A DNA stretch of 58,297 nt from Methylotenera_A sp049687015 (GCA_049687015.1 JBAVIP010000002.1:1-58297), one strand, 5' to 3'. Positions 17,836 through 28,149 are shown, counted from the first letter of the stretch. Notes: a model not told the origin generated them from the letters alone. Made by a program: numbers and translations.

Positions 17836-18258
17836 ATGATGAAAACTTTAGGTAGCTTCAAGTTACATAAACTGCATAAACAACAAGGTGCTGTGCTGTT
17901 AGAGGCATTAATAGCCGTGCTGATATTCTCATTCGGCATTTTGGCTATTTCAGGCCTGCAGGGCGCGATGATGAAAAACACCGCCGATGCAACTTATCGG
18001 GCCGAGGCTTCGTATGTGGTGCAGCAGTATATGGGCAGTTTGTTGGCTAATCCGTTTGGGTATGGGCAAGGTGCAACGCAGCCTGTTCCAACGCTGCCTA
18101 ACGGCTGGCTATGTACCAAAGCGGTTAGCAATGGTCGTTTGCGTTTGAAGGTGACATGGAATACGCCGCAGGGTAATGATCCTTGCGTAAGAGAGGCGAC
18201 TGTGGCTGATGAGCACCAATATGTAGCCATAACCTCAATCTTTACTGCGAGACAGTAG
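17836..18258 (+). CDS. pilV: Minor pilin PilV
   Basis: This 140-residue protein has an 18-residue leader ending QQG, then AVLLEALIAVLIFSFGILAI with the Glu at mature position 5, typical of PilV. The short globular part (GWLCTKAVSNGRLRLKVTWN) fits the family. It is followed 2 bases later by pilW. It is expected in the PilVWX-PilY1 tip complex that initiates type IV pilus assembly. Confidence 0.88.
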   Translation: MMKTLGSFKLHKLHKQQGAVLLEALIAVLIFSFGILAISGLQGAMMKNTADATYRAEASYVVQQYMGSLLANPFGYGQGATQPVPTLPNGWLCTKAVSNGRLRLKVTWNTPQGNDPCVREATVADEHQYVAITSIFTARQ

Positions 18259-18260
18259 AT

Positions 18261-19547
18261 ATGACAAAAATTCAAAAAACGTGTGTTCAATCAGGTTTTA
18301 CCATTGTGGAGCTGATGGTAGGTTTGGTAATTGGCCTCATAGCCACCTTGGTGATTATGCAGACTTTTGCTGCCTTTGAGGGTAACAAGCGCAGCACCAC
18401 CGGCATTTCTGATGCGCAAACCAGCGGCAGCATCGGGCTTTATATGGTACAGCGTGAATTGCAATTTGCAGGTTACGGCATTCCTGTCATTAGCGGCACC
18501 ATGCCTGCCATTACGGTAGCGGCAGATGCGCGCACATACAGAAATTACACTGGCATGACTGATGCACAAATAAAAGTAGAGAAAGATGCGGCAGAGGCTG
18601 CTTACAATGCGCAACTTGCTGCAGACGCCTTTACGGTGCAGGCAGGTGAGGTTTATTCTGCACTTAAATGCAATCCAGCCCCTACCATGAATCTGGATCT
18701 TGATAATGATCCCGGGACGCCAGATGTACTTAATGTGGATATTATTACCCCGGTTAGAATTATTGATGGCGTAACTAACGGAACGGGAAGCGACTCCGTT
18801 GCAATACACTATAACACTACGGCGCGCGGTGCTATGCCAACTAGAATCTCATCGGTCAGTGGAGCCGATTACGTGGCGGTTAAAAACAATATGGGCTGTC
18901 GTGAGAATGATCTCGTACTGGTGACGAGAAATACCAGCCCCAGCCCAGGCGACACCACTTGTACAGCCACAAGGGTGACTTCTAAAAATTCTCCTGTCGA
19001 TAAAAATCAACTGCGGCAAACATTAGCAAGTCCAGATTCACCAATTGCGATATATGTCACTTCCAATGCAGGGATGGCTCCAGGTAATCGACTGGCTTGT
19101 TTAGGTAATCATGTCGTTACCACATTTGATGTGGTTGGCAACGAGCTTAGGAAAAATAGCCAGCCTGTGCTTAACGAAATTGTGAGTTTGCAGGCGCAAT
19201 ACGGTATTTCGGCTACTGCTAATAGTGAAATAGTGCCAGATAATGGATGGGTGGATGCGACAGGCGCTACTTGGGCAAATCCGACCGTGGCCAACCGCAA
19301 CCGTATTAAAGCCGTGCGCATAGCGGTGATAGCACGTAATAACTTGTTAGAAAAAGATGTAGTGAGCCAGACCTGTGGCGGAGGTGCAGCCGGCCCTGCC
19401 GAAGTTTGTATCTGGAAAGATACACCAGATGAACAGGACCCTAATTTAGCTGCAAGTCTCGGCGCAGATTGGAATCGCTATCGTTACCGCGTATACGAAG
19501 TGGTGGTGCCGCTTCGAAACATGTTGGCTGCAAGCCCACAGCTATAG
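18261..19547 (+). CDS. pilW: Minor pilin PilW
   Basis: The 428-residue protein has leader MTKIQKTCVQSG followed by FTIVELMVGLVIGLIATLVI and a large globular domain, as in PilW of the pilus-tip complex. YMVQRELQFAGYGIP after the helix is a typical PilW segment, and the protein ends YRYRVYEVVVPLRNM. An insertion at about 95-135 (YNAQLAADAFTV region) is helical and low complexity. It lies between pilV and pilX. Confidence 0.88.
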   Translation: MTKIQKTCVQSGFTIVELMVGLVIGLIATLVIMQTFAAFEGNKRSTTGISDAQTSGSIGLYMVQRELQFAGYGIPVISGTMPAITVAADARTYRNYTGMTDAQIKVEKDAAEAAYNAQLAADAFTVQAGEVYSALKCNPAPTMNLDLDNDPGTPDVLNVDIITPVRIIDGVTNGTGSDSVAIHYNTTARGAMPTRISSVSGADYVAVKNNMGCRENDLVLVTRNTSPSPGDTTCTATRVTSKNSPVDKNQLRQTLASPDSPIAIYVTSNAGMAPGNRLACLGNHVVTTFDVVGNELRKNSQPVLNEIVSLQAQYGISATANSEIVPDNGWVDATGATWANPTVANRNRIKAVRIAVIARNNLLEKDVVSQTCGGGAAGPAEVCIWKDTPDEQDPNLAASLGADWNRYRYRVYEVVVPLRNMLAASPQL

Positions 19548-19585
19548 CGGCTATGAAAGCTAAAGTAATGAAAGATGGTGATTTT

Positions 19586-20200
19586 ATGTTAAATAAATTG
19601 TATATGCACAACAGCTATAGCGCAGCTAAGCAAAAAGGTTTGGTGCTGTTTATTGCGCTGATTGCTCTGGTAGCCATGTCGCTGGCCGCGGCTGCTTTGG
19701 TACGCTCTGTGGATAGTGGCGTATTGGTAGCCGGCAATTTGGCGTTTAAGCAATCTGCCATTATGTCTGCAGAAACAGGTATTGCCAGGGCTTATACCTA
19801 TATAAATCTACAAGGTGAAAATGGTTTGCTAATTAACTCAGCTGCCAATGGATATTATGCCACTTTCGATGACGGTATGGATCTTAAGGCTGCAAGTACA
19901 TGGGGAAATAATACCTCAGCTTTGGTGCCTGCTGATGGGTATGATTTAAGCGGAAATGAAGCGCGTTATGTATTGCAGCGGATGTGCCGCAATACTGGCA
20001 AACCAGATCAGGACCATTGTCTGGTAGGTACGGGTAATGCAGCAGCTAACTCCAAAGGCGGTAAAAGTGAGGGTGGCGGTTCCGGTGGTGGTGGCTATGG
20101 TGCAGCGACAGGCAATTCAGATGCCGTGTCGTATCGCCTTACTGTTCGCGTCGCTGGGCCCAAAAACACTGTAAGTTATTTACAGGCTTTTATTTATTAG
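19586..20200 (+). CDS. pilX: Minor pilin PilX
   Basis: From ATG 19586 the product is 204 residues: a short N-terminus, KQKG, then a hydrophobic helix LVLFIALIALVAMSLAAAAL lacking the position-5 Glu, as usual for PilX, and a PilX-like segment AGNLAFKQSAIMSAETGI. GGTG 5 bases before the ATG decides this start; ATG 19553 is an alternative. A Gly/Ser-rich stretch (about 145-165) precedes the C-terminal strand region. It precedes pilY1. Confidence 0.85.
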   Translation: MLNKLYMHNSYSAAKQKGLVLFIALIALVAMSLAAAALVRSVDSGVLVAGNLAFKQSAIMSAETGIARAYTYINLQGENGLLINSAANGYYATFDDGMDLKAASTWGNNTSALVPADGYDLSGNEARYVLQRMCRNTGKPDQDHCLVGTGNAAANSKGGKSEGGGSGGGGYGAATGNSDAVSYRLTVRVAGPKNTVSYLQAFIY

Positions 20201-20249
20201 TTTAGTTATTACTTAATTTATTTATCAGATTTATTTTAGGAGTCTCAAA

Positions 20250-23200
20250 ATGACATCCACAATTCAAACCAAAATTAAAAACAAATTGTTGCAGATTTTT
20301 AACCTGCAAGTTCTGAGCATGGCGCTACTCGCCTTTTCAGCGGGCGCAGTCAATGCTGCGACGGATCTCGGCACATCGCCGCTGGTGAGTTCAACTACGA
20401 GCAATGTACTACCTAACTTAATGTATATATTGGATAACTCCGGCAGTATGGGCTGGGATTACATGCCAGATTATGTGAATGACAGCAACAAATGTAAAAG
20501 TACAAGCACAACGGGTGAATTCAGTGCTGGCTGTACATTTGGAGATCCTCCTTATAACGCGAGAGAATTTAACTCGATCTATTACAATCCTGCGATCACC
20601 TATTCGCCTGGCTTGAATGCCGATGGCTCAGAAAAAAAATCGATGACCAGTGCCAATACTTCAGGCTGGACTGCAGTGCCTAATGACGCTTATGGCATTC
20701 AAAGTAATACTAATACCAGTTTAGTGCCTACATCTACCAACAACTCAACTGGTTACCCAGACCGTGTTTGGTGTAATACTAGTAGTGCAAGTACTGCTGA
20801 TTTGATCAATCCGTTGGTATGTAAGAAAAACAGCCAATATATCTACCCTAACAACACCGGCACAACTTCCACTTCATATAACAATCCTTATACGTTACGT
20901 GGCTACCCTTATTATTACACTGTTGCTGCGGGTGAATACTGTACCAATAAAAATCTAACCAGCTGTGTTGTTTCAACTGTACCTACTGGCGCTTACACTT
21001 TCCCCGCTACATTGCGCTGGTGTAATTCGTCGGCGCGCACTAACTGCCAAGCCAAATATTTAGAGCCCACCAATTATACTTTTGCGAAATGGTCAGGCAT
21101 TACTAATGCCACCTCAGCAACGGGGAAAATTAAAATTGATGCCGACTCACTCGGTCTTGCTTCTCCAGTTTCATTAAGCGTGACGGGCATTACTGTAAAC
21201 GGTATTAGTATTATTCCTGCTGTGCCCAGCCCAGCGTTAACGATTACCAATACAACCAATAATACGCAGCGCAACACGCTGGCCACCAATATTGCTGCTG
21301 CAATTAATGCATTCGCCAGCGCTCCAGACTTTACCGCGACAGCGTCAGCTGACGAAGTAACAATTACGAATGCAGTAGCTGGCGCTTTTACCGGCACCAT
21401 TGTCGTTACAACTACATCGTACACAGGACCTGCAACAGCTGGAGTTAAAGCAACTGGCTCATTTCAGGTCACAAGCGTTGGCAACAGCGGAACAACCAAA
21501 GTAGGCAGCATTACTGTTAATGGTATTGAGATCATGGGTGGGTCTGGTGCAGGGTGCGGCGAGGCGACATACACGCCTTCAGGTAGCCCAGGTGGCTCTA
21601 CCAGACGCAATGCATTAGCTTCAGCAATCGTAACAAAAATTAACTCTTGTACCTCTAGCCCAGAGTATACGGCAGTTTCGGATGGTGCAAGTAATCCTAA
21701 AATTACTATTACTGCTTCAGCAGTAGGTGCTGCAAGCAATGGTGCGATTGTCATTTCCACTTTAACAAATTCACCGGCTTTTGGTACGTTTGTTCCTTTG
21801 GCTGGTGGCGATAATGGAGCCCCCAAAACATATACAATCCCAACCACGTTAACCCAAATTTCTGGCGGCACGCCGGTAGCAAACTCGTTTAGCCGTGTGG
21901 ATATTGTGCCAACAACACCAACCTATGCTAAAGCAGGTACGCGAACAGATTGTGGCGCGGGTACAACCTGTACCTATGACCAGGAAATGACCAACTTTGC
22001 TAACTGGTATAGTTACTATCGCACCCGTATGCAAATGATGAAAACATCCACCAGCCGTGCGTTTAAAACCATTGATACACGTTTTCGCGTGGGTTTTATT
22101 ACCATCAACAATCCTAGCTCTAATTATTTACCTATCAACCAATTTAACGCCACACAAAAAGCCGATTGGTACGACATATTGTTGGCCGCAAACCCAGGCA
22201 ATAGTACTCCCTTACGCACTGCATTAACAACTGTTGGCCGCATATTTGCAGGTAAAAAGCCAGTGGGTTCAGACGACCCAGTGCAATACTCTTGCCAACA
22301 AAACTTTGCCTTGCTAACTACCGATGGTTATTGGAATTCAGACACTGCTTCTAGTGTCAAGAATATTAGTGGCTCCGGCTCCGTGGGCAACATGGATGGC
22401 GGTACAACCCCAAGACCTATGTATGAGGGTCCTGTAGGTCTTTCAAACAGCTTGGCAGATGCAGCCAAGTATTACTATGACACCGATTTACGTCAGGGGA
22501 CATTTCCAACAGATGCTATTTGCCGGGGCGGCACACGGCCAGACGGCAGCACGGGTGATGTTTGTACAAATAATGTGTTTGTTACCCCTACAGATAACAA
22601 TATAAATCAACACATGACAACCTTTACACTAGGTTTGGGTGTTGATGCGACCTTAGCTTATACCACTGATTATAAAACTGCTACTTCTGGTGATTTTTAT
22701 GAACTTAAACAGGGCACACTTGATTGGCCTGTACCTGCAGCAGACTCACAAACGGCTGTGGATGATTTGTGGCATGCTGCCGTGAATGGACAAGGCACTT
22801 ATTTTAGTGCTAAAAATCCAAACCAGTTGGCTACATCATTAAGTGAGGCTTTAAACTCCATAAAATCAAAAGTAGGTGCAGGTGCTGCAGCGGCAACTAG
22901 TACGTTAAACCAAGTATCGGGTGATAACTATACTTACGTGGCCAGTTATACCAGCGTGAAATGGATTGGTAATTTGGAGGCAAGATCCGTTAATACCGAT
23001 ACTGGTAAGGTGAGTGAAGCTGCCAGATGGTGTCTTGAGAATGTTGTAGAGGATACTTGCGCCGCACCGAGCAGTATTGTGGCTACTGCAAATGGCAACA
23101 GTACTACCTATCAGTGTGTAACACCTAGTGCAACTGCGGCAACTTGTGCTGCACCAGGTATATTAGATGGTACTAATTGTAAGGTAGAAATTTCCACTTC

Positions 23201-25013
23201 GTGCACAGGCACAATGCAAACAAAAGTAAATAATACTATTGCTACAGAAAATCCTGATACACGAAATATTTACATGAATGTAAATGGCGTTTTAGGTGAT
23301 TTTACCAGTGCTAATTTAGGTGCTGCTGGTAAAAATGCTAACTTTGGTAACGCATTCTTAGCTACTAAATTAAGCCAGTGGAGTAGCCTTACAGCTGATC
23401 AAAAAGCCTTGGTTGATTCCAGTAGTTTAGTTAACTTCTTAAGAGGGAATACCGGCTTTGAAGACCGAGCAAGTAATTCGCCTCCAGATACAGCTGCTGA
23501 TAACAGAATATATCGGCTCCGTGAAGCTACTTTAGGCGATTTGGTAGATTCAACCCCAGTATATGTGGGTGTGCCCACGGCTGATTTTAGTGACCCAGGT
23601 TATGGTACCGCTTCTACAGTCGGCTCATTTAAAGCTACCTATGCAGACCGCCCTGGTACCGTGTACATTGGCGCTAATGATGGCATGTTACATGCAATCA
23701 ATGCTGATGATACCAGTGCAGATGAGGGTAAGGAACGGTGGGCTTATGTGCCAAGCATGGTGCTTGATAATATGTGGAAACTTGCAAGTAACGATTATAG
23801 CAACTCCCATACTTATTATATGAATGGCGATATTGTTGTTAACGATGTTTGTACTGCTAATTGTACGTCAGCTAGTTCTGCTGTATGGAAAACAGTCTTA
23901 GTGGCGGGCTTAAATGGTGGTGGTAAGGGTTACTTTGCCTTAGATATTACCAACCCTAATTCACCAGTGCTGTTGTGGGAGTTTGATGCCGCTGATGATA
24001 GCGACATAGGTTATTCTTACGGCAACCCGATGGTGACAAAAAAAGCTGATGGCACTTGGGTGGTATTGCTAACATCTGGCTACAACAACACCAATGGTAG
24101 CAACCCTGGTATAGGTTATTTATACGTGCTAAATGCTGGTACTGGTGCGGTGATTTCTAAGTATGAAACTGGTGTTGGTAGCTCTACAACTCCAAGTGGG
24201 CTTGCTAAAATTAATGCTTTTGTTGCCGATGGCGCTGTTAATAACACGGTAACATTTGTTTACGGTGGTGACTTATTGGGTAATGTATGGCGATTTGATA
24301 TCAATAGCCCGCAATCAAGCACAAACCCATTTAAGGTTGCTGTGCTTAAAGACCCAAGCGGAACTGTACAGCCCATTACCGTACGTCCTGAGTTGGCAGA
24401 AATTAACGGTAAAACTATTTTATATGTTGGTACTGGTAGATATTTGGGTATAAGTGATCTAGCTGATACGCAACAGCAGAGTATTTACGCCATTAGCGAT
24501 GATGTTTCTGGAACGCCTGCTACCTTAGACAACCCACGCGTTAGCCCTTTAATGGTAAACCAAGTGCTGGTGAATGATACCGCTACCGCTACAAGACATG
24601 TGCAGCAGCCAGCCAATACGGTTAATTTCGCCACGGGTAGAGGTTGGTATATAGATTTCCCAGATTCTGGAGAACGACAAAATGTGCCAGCTCAACTGGT
24701 GTTTGGTACCTTATTGTTACCAACTACAGTTCCATCAAACACGATTTGTTCACCTGGAGGTACTGGATGGCTCAATTTCTTGGATTACAGAACAGGTGCG
24801 GCAGTTTCTGGCAATATCGTTGCAAGTAAAACAAATGCACCAATTGTGGGGATTAATGTGCTGTATGTGAAGGGTAAGCCAGTGGTTAATATCGTAACTG
24901 CTGATAACCCAACGCCACAGTTCCCAGCAGTGCAGCCTCCGTTTACAGGGGGAGCTGCTTCCGGGTTTACGAATCACCGCGTGATTTGGCGTGAGTTGAT
25001 TGACGAGCAGTAG
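20250..25013 (+). CDS. pilY1: PilY1-type pilus tip adhesin
   Basis: The 1587-residue exported protein has a signal peptide (cleavage near AVNAA, residue 37), a von Willebrand A-like region starting LMYILDNSGSMGWDY (MIDAS DxSxS), and a C-terminal beta-propeller (about 1090-1560) with repeated GANDGMLHAIN, NGGGKGYFALDI and YGGDLLGNVWRFD motifs typical of PilY1. Two homologous inserts of about 100 residues (near 290-390 and 400-505) interrupt the N-terminal half. An AGGAGTCTC element precedes the start by a few bases. It caps the pilus and promotes assembly and adhesion with the upstream minor pilins. The calcium loop in the propeller looks degenerate. Confidence 0.92.
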   Translation: MTSTIQTKIKNKLLQIFNLQVLSMALLAFSAGAVNAATDLGTSPLVSSTTSNVLPNLMYILDNSGSMGWDYMPDYVNDSNKCKSTSTTGEFSAGCTFGDPPYNAREFNSIYYNPAITYSPGLNADGSEKKSMTSANTSGWTAVPNDAYGIQSNTNTSLVPTSTNNSTGYPDRVWCNTSSASTADLINPLVCKKNSQYIYPNNTGTTSTSYNNPYTLRGYPYYYTVAAGEYCTNKNLTSCVVSTVPTGAYTFPATLRWCNSSARTNCQAKYLEPTNYTFAKWSGITNATSATGKIKIDADSLGLASPVSLSVTGITVNGISIIPAVPSPALTITNTTNNTQRNTLATNIAAAINAFASAPDFTATASADEVTITNAVAGAFTGTIVVTTTSYTGPATAGVKATGSFQVTSVGNSGTTKVGSITVNGIEIMGGSGAGCGEATYTPSGSPGGSTRRNALASAIVTKINSCTSSPEYTAVSDGASNPKITITASAVGAASNGAIVISTLTNSPAFGTFVPLAGGDNGAPKTYTIPTTLTQISGGTPVANSFSRVDIVPTTPTYAKAGTRTDCGAGTTCTYDQEMTNFANWYSYYRTRMQMMKTSTSRAFKTIDTRFRVGFITINNPSSNYLPINQFNATQKADWYDILLAANPGNSTPLRTALTTVGRIFAGKKPVGSDDPVQYSCQQNFALLTTDGYWNSDTASSVKNISGSGSVGNMDGGTTPRPMYEGPVGLSNSLADAAKYYYDTDLRQGTFPTDAICRGGTRPDGSTGDVCTNNVFVTPTDNNINQHMTTFTLGLGVDATLAYTTDYKTATSGDFYELKQGTLDWPVPAADSQTAVDDLWHAAVNGQGTYFSAKNPNQLATSLSEALNSIKSKVGAGAAAATSTLNQVSGDNYTYVASYTSVKWIGNLEARSVNTDTGKVSEAARWCLENVVEDTCAAPSSIVATANGNSTTYQCVTPSATAATCAAPGILDGTNCKVEISTSCTGTMQTKVNNTIATENPDTRNIYMNVNGVLGDFTSANLGAAGKNANFGNAFLATKLSQWSSLTADQKALVDSSSLVNFLRGNTGFEDRASNSPPDTAADNRIYRLREATLGDLVDSTPVYVGVPTADFSDPGYGTASTVGSFKATYADRPGTVYIGANDGMLHAINADDTSADEGKERWAYVPSMVLDNMWKLASNDYSNSHTYYMNGDIVVNDVCTANCTSASSAVWKTVLVAGLNGGGKGYFALDITNPNSPVLLWEFDAADDSDIGYSYGNPMVTKKADGTWVVLLTSGYNNTNGSNPGIGYLYVLNAGTGAVISKYETGVGSSTTPSGLAKINAFVADGAVNNTVTFVYGGDLLGNVWRFDINSPQSSTNPFKVAVLKDPSGTVQPITVRPELAEINGKTILYVGTGRYLGISDLADTQQQSIYAISDDVSGTPATLDNPRVSPLMVNQVLVNDTATATRHVQQPANTVNFATGRGWYIDFPDSGERQNVPAQLVFGTLLLPTTVPSNTICSPGGTGWLNFLDYRTGAAVSGNIVASKTNAPIVGINVLYVKGKPVVNIVTADNPTPQFPAVQPPFTGGAASGFTNHRVIWRELIDEQ

Positions 25014-25027
25014 TAGTTAAGCTAAAT

Positions 25028-25064
25028 AAAAAGCCACTGTGATTAATTTAACGGTGGCTTTTTT
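25028..25064. terminator. Intrinsic terminator of the pilus operon
   Basis: AAAAAGCCACTGT (25028-25040) pairs with ACGGTGGCTTTTTT (25051-25064) with one mismatch pair region and a 10-base loop; T-run and A-run flank both sides. It lies between convergent pilY1 and the Gx gene and can act in both directions. Confidence 0.85.
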
Positions 25065-25072
25065 ATTTACAA

Positions 25073-25570
25073 TTAATTTTTTTGAATTAGTTTACTGGTA
25101 ATTAAGCCATTGATTAATCCAAAAATTAAAGCCGCTAATGCAAAAATAGGGATTAAATAAACCACACCCGTATGTGGTATCAGCCAAAGCCTGACGATTA
25201 TTAACTGCCCGGCAATATGCGCAAATGCCGCGAATATGCTTAATGTGATGGCGCTAAAGTATTTTTTTGGCAGATATTGTGCTAAAGATAAGGCAGCCAG
25301 ACTCAAAAGAGCACCTGATAGGCTTAATATGAAGGTGGGCGATAAAAATTGCCCAAGTAACAAACTGCTGGCAAATACGCGTAACAGGCTTACCCAGGCG
25401 GCTGTAGCGAATCCATATTCGTAAAGTACATACAAAGTTACAATGTTGGCGATGCCAGGTTTTATGCCAGGCAATGGCGATGGAATGACGGCTTCAATCA
25501 TATGCAAACCAATCGCCAATGCAGTGAGTTTGGCGATGTGGTGATCGGCTGAAGTGGTTTGAATTTGCAT
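25073..25570 (-). CDS. Gx family membrane protein (heptaprenyl diphosphate synthase component I-like)
   Basis: The 165-residue integral membrane protein has about five helices and the family's N-terminal region HMIEAVIPSPLPGIKPGIAN. Proteins of this kind are annotated as Gx transporter or heptaprenyl-diphosphate synthase subunit I; real function is poorly known and they resemble ECF-type substrate-binding membrane subunits. It is downstream of apbE and the NusG_II gene, an association I recall for redox/flavin gene clusters. Substrate unknown. Confidence 0.75.
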   Translation of the reverse strand: MQIQTTSADHHIAKLTALAIGLHMIEAVIPSPLPGIKPGIANIVTLYVLYEYGFATAAWVSLLRVFASSLLLGQFLSPTFILSLSGALLSLAALSLAQYLPKKYFSAITLSIFAAFAHIAGQLIIVRLWLIPHTGVVYLIPIFALAALIFGLINGLITSKLIQKN

Positions 25571-25637
25571 GGTTTTAATTTAAATAGTTCTTAAGTCATT
25601 CACGTTTACTATAGTTTTAGTTAATACGCTACAAAAT

Positions 25638-25730
25638 GTAGGGGGCACGACTCGTGCCGATTGCAATGATGGATAATGAAATAATATGGCATGTTGGCTG
25701 GCTATTTTCGCGGCGAGTCGCCGCTCCTAC
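25638..25730. repeat. Pair of inverted REP-like hairpins
   Basis: GTAGGGGGCACGACTCGTGCC (25638-25658) contains the perfect stem GGCACGA-C-TCGTGCC. GCGGCGAGTCGCCGC with flanking TCCTAC (25710-25730) contains GCGGCGA-G-TCGCCGC. The flanks GTAGG and CCTAC make the two units inverted to each other, as in REP doublets mobilised by RAYT transposases. It sits in the 183-base gap between the Gx and NusG_II genes. Confidence 0.7.
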
Positions 25731-25753
25731 GTGATGTTGTAACGGCTTTGCCG

Positions 25754-26140
25754 TTAATAGTTGAGTGAGTCATAGCTGCTTTTTGCCCCCATTAATTGCA
25801 GGCTGATCTGGTTGGGCAAACAAATGGCCACCTGCCCTGCATGGCTTAACCATCCTTGATGGACGCAATACTGGTTGTGGCAGGGCGATTGTTTAAAGCG
25901 CACTTTGCCTTGGTTGATAACGACAATCGATTCACCAATCGGGCCTTTGATACGCAGTTCGCGCGTCTGGTTTAAATCGAATGTGCCGACAATTTGATTG
26001 CCTTGCCTGATTTTGAGTTGGCTGGCTTGCTCAAAACTCCAAAATTGCTGAAACATGAAAATAACCAGCGCGAAGCTGGCAATAATTACCAGCCAATCAC
26101 CAATCAGCGGTTTAGGATGATGGCTGAATCTGAACGGCAT
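25754..26140 (-). CDS. NusG domain II (NusG_II) membrane-anchored protein
   Basis: The 128-residue protein has one N-terminal membrane helix (about 15-33, WLVIIASFALVIFMF) and a NusG_II domain with the motif SPCHNQYCVHQGWL and VAICLPN; the three cysteines are typical. The domain lies outside the cytoplasm and its function is unsettled. It overlaps the 3' end of apbE by 29 bases, which implies co-translation. It precedes the Gx gene by a gap that holds a REP pair. Confidence 0.8.
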   Translation of the reverse strand: MPFRFSHHPKPLIGDWLVIIASFALVIFMFQQFWSFEQASQLKIRQGNQIVGTFDLNQTRELRIKGPIGESIVVINQGKVRFKQSPCHNQYCVHQGWLSHAGQVAICLPNQISLQLMGAKSSYDSLNY

Positions 26141-27161
26141 GTTTAGCAGCCTCTTTATCTAGCCAGGTAATACGCTTTGACATCGCTTTGCTTACTAAGA
26201 TTTTATCCGCCGATTCGATGACCAGAAAATTTTCAACGCCCATCGTTTTGGCAGTTTCAGCATGTGCTTCTGGCTTGGCGATAAAAATGGGCTTGGAGGC
26301 CACGTCAGATAAAGTACCAGCGTTGCTTTGCGATGGTATCAAAACAGTCACCGACTCAACACCTTGCACTGGGTAACCGGTGGCGGGGTCAATAACGTGA
26401 CAGTAACGCTTACCATCAAGCTCAAAATAGCGCTGATAATCGCCTGAGGTGCCAATCGCCCAGCCGCTATTTAAATTAAGCGTAGCAATTGCATTGGGCT
26501 TGCGCGGGTGCTGTATGCCCACGCGCCAAGGGTTATCGCCATGCTTACCCAATGCAATAATATTTCCGCCAATATTGATGAGCGCATTTTTAACGCCTTG
26601 TTTTTGTAAATAAGCCAGTGCCATATCCAGCGCATAGCCCTTGGCATAACCACCCAAATCAACTTGTACACTTGGGTTGTTGCTAAACACTTTGCCATTT
26701 TGAATGATAATGTCCGACATTTTCGGGTTGGATTGCACTAAATTTCGTATCTTATTTTCATCCACTTTAACCGGCTTGAATTCATCGTGATGAAACCCCC
26801 ATGCTTCAATCAGCCCGCCAATAGCGGGGTTAAAGGCCCCTTTAGATTGGATGGATAGTTTGGTTGCGTCAGTAATCATTGCCGCAACATCCGGCTGAAT
26901 GGCGACGGGTGTTTTGCCTTGTGAAAACGCCTGGTTTAGCGTCTTAAGCTCACTTGGGTGCCAGGCGTGCAAGCGATTATGCAGCGACTGAAAGCTGCGG
27001 ATAATCTTATTGGAAAGCATTTGCGCTTTTGCTTCTGATTCGCCATAAATGGTGATATCTACCAGCGTGCCAAATACATAGCTTTGGGTGTTGTAGAGTG
27101 GCTCTGGTTTTGTGCAGCTAGCCAGTAAAAAGCCAAGGAAGAAAATGAGAAATAAGCGCAT
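26112..27161 (-). CDS. apbE: FAD:protein FMN transferase (ApbE-like lipoprotein)
   Basis: The 349-residue lipoprotein (MRLFLIFFLGFLLASC, lipobox LASC) belongs to ApbE, which attaches FMN covalently to Thr/Ser of exported redox subunits. Motifs TQSYVFGTLVDITIYG, GGLIEAWGFH, DLGGYAKGYALD, NIGGNI and ATGYPVQG with the C-terminal TLSDVASKP are present. ATG 27161 gives a clean signal; an in-frame TTG upstream overlaps gshB. Target flavoproteins (Rnf/Nqr type) are not in the window. It overlaps the NusG_II gene. Confidence 0.9.
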   Translation of the reverse strand: MRLFLIFFLGFLLASCTKPEPLYNTQSYVFGTLVDITIYGESEAKAQMLSNKIIRSFQSLHNRLHAWHPSELKTLNQAFSQGKTPVAIQPDVAAMITDATKLSIQSKGAFNPAIGGLIEAWGFHHDEFKPVKVDENKIRNLVQSNPKMSDIIIQNGKVFSNNPSVQVDLGGYAKGYALDMALAYLQKQGVKNALINIGGNIIALGKHGDNPWRVGIQHPRKPNAIATLNLNSGWAIGTSGDYQRYFELDGKRYCHVIDPATGYPVQGVESVTVLIPSQSNAGTLSDVASKPIFIAKPEAHAETAKTMGVENFLVIESADKILVSKAMSKRITWLDKEAAKHAVQIQPSS

Positions 27162-27177
27162 AGGCGCTACTATAACT

Positions 27178-28131
27178 TTAGTTGCCAATTCCTTCTAGCG
27201 CTTGCATGAAAACTTGTGCAGGTTTGCATGGTGCATCAAAGTTTCGGGTCTGTTCGGCAATTTCTACCATGCCGGTGGGGCTGGTCACGTTGATTTCGGT
27301 TAGATATTCACCAATCACGTCAAGGCCCACTAAAAACAGACCTTCCTGCTTAAGTATTTTGCCGATGGTTGTGGCGATTTCCAAATCGCGCTGCGTAAGC
27401 GGCTGTGCAACGCCGGTGCCGCCCGCAGCCAGGTTACCACGCGTTTCGCCCGCTTTGGGGATGCGCGCCAGTGCGTAAGACAATGGCTCACCATTAATCA
27501 CAATAATACGTTTATCGCCTTGTTTAATGGCGGGCAGATAGCGTTGTGCCATGATGGTTTGCGTTTCAAATTTGGTAATCGTTTCCAGAATCACGCTAAT
27601 ATTGGGGTCAGCCTGTGTGAGCCGGAATACACCGCTACCACCCATGCCATCGAGCGGTTTTACAACAATATCTTGGTGCTTTGCTAAAAATTCACGAATT
27701 AAGTTATTGTTACTTGTGACTAAAAATTCTGGTGCAAATTGTGGAAATTTGGCGACGGATAATTTTTCATTCCAGCTACGTACCGCGCTGGGGTTATTAA
27801 TGACACGAGCGCCTTGCTGAACGGCTAACTCAAGCAGATAGGTGCTGTACAAGTATTCGTTATCAAACGGCGGGTCTTTACGCATAATGATTGCGTCAAA
27901 ATGCTGAGGTAAAGCTTCTTCAGGCTTATCGAGTGCATACCAATCTAAGGCATCTACGAATTGAAATTTTTTGGCGTTAACTTTAACTGATTCTTTACGC
28001 AAAAACACATCATGCTGCTCGCACACATATAATGCATGCCCACGCTCACTAGCCTTGCGCATGATTGCCAAGCTGGTGTCTTTATGGCTTTTTAGACTAT
28101 TCAGAGGGTCAAGAATGAAGAGCAAATTCAT
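27178..28131 (-). CDS. gshB: Glutathione synthetase
   Basis: The 317-residue ATP-grasp enzyme joins gamma-glutamylcysteine and glycine. Seen are the N-terminal MNLLFILDPLNSLKSHKDTS, MRKDPPFDNEYLYSTYLLE, the ATP-grasp loop KPLDGMGGSGVFR, and the C-terminal DVIGEYLTEINVTSPTGM. Length matches the E. coli-type enzyme. It is downstream of gshA by 18 bases, and together they give the two-step glutathione pathway. Confidence 0.97.
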   Translation of the reverse strand: MNLLFILDPLNSLKSHKDTSLAIMRKASERGHALYVCEQHDVFLRKESVKVNAKKFQFVDALDWYALDKPEEALPQHFDAIIMRKDPPFDNEYLYSTYLLELAVQQGARVINNPSAVRSWNEKLSVAKFPQFAPEFLVTSNNNLIREFLAKHQDIVVKPLDGMGGSGVFRLTQADPNISVILETITKFETQTIMAQRYLPAIKQGDKRIIVINGEPLSYALARIPKAGETRGNLAAGGTGVAQPLTQRDLEIATTIGKILKQEGLFLVGLDVIGEYLTEINVTSPTGMVEIAEQTRNFDAPCKPAQVFMQALEGIGN

Positions 28132-28149
28132 AATGATATTTAAATAGTA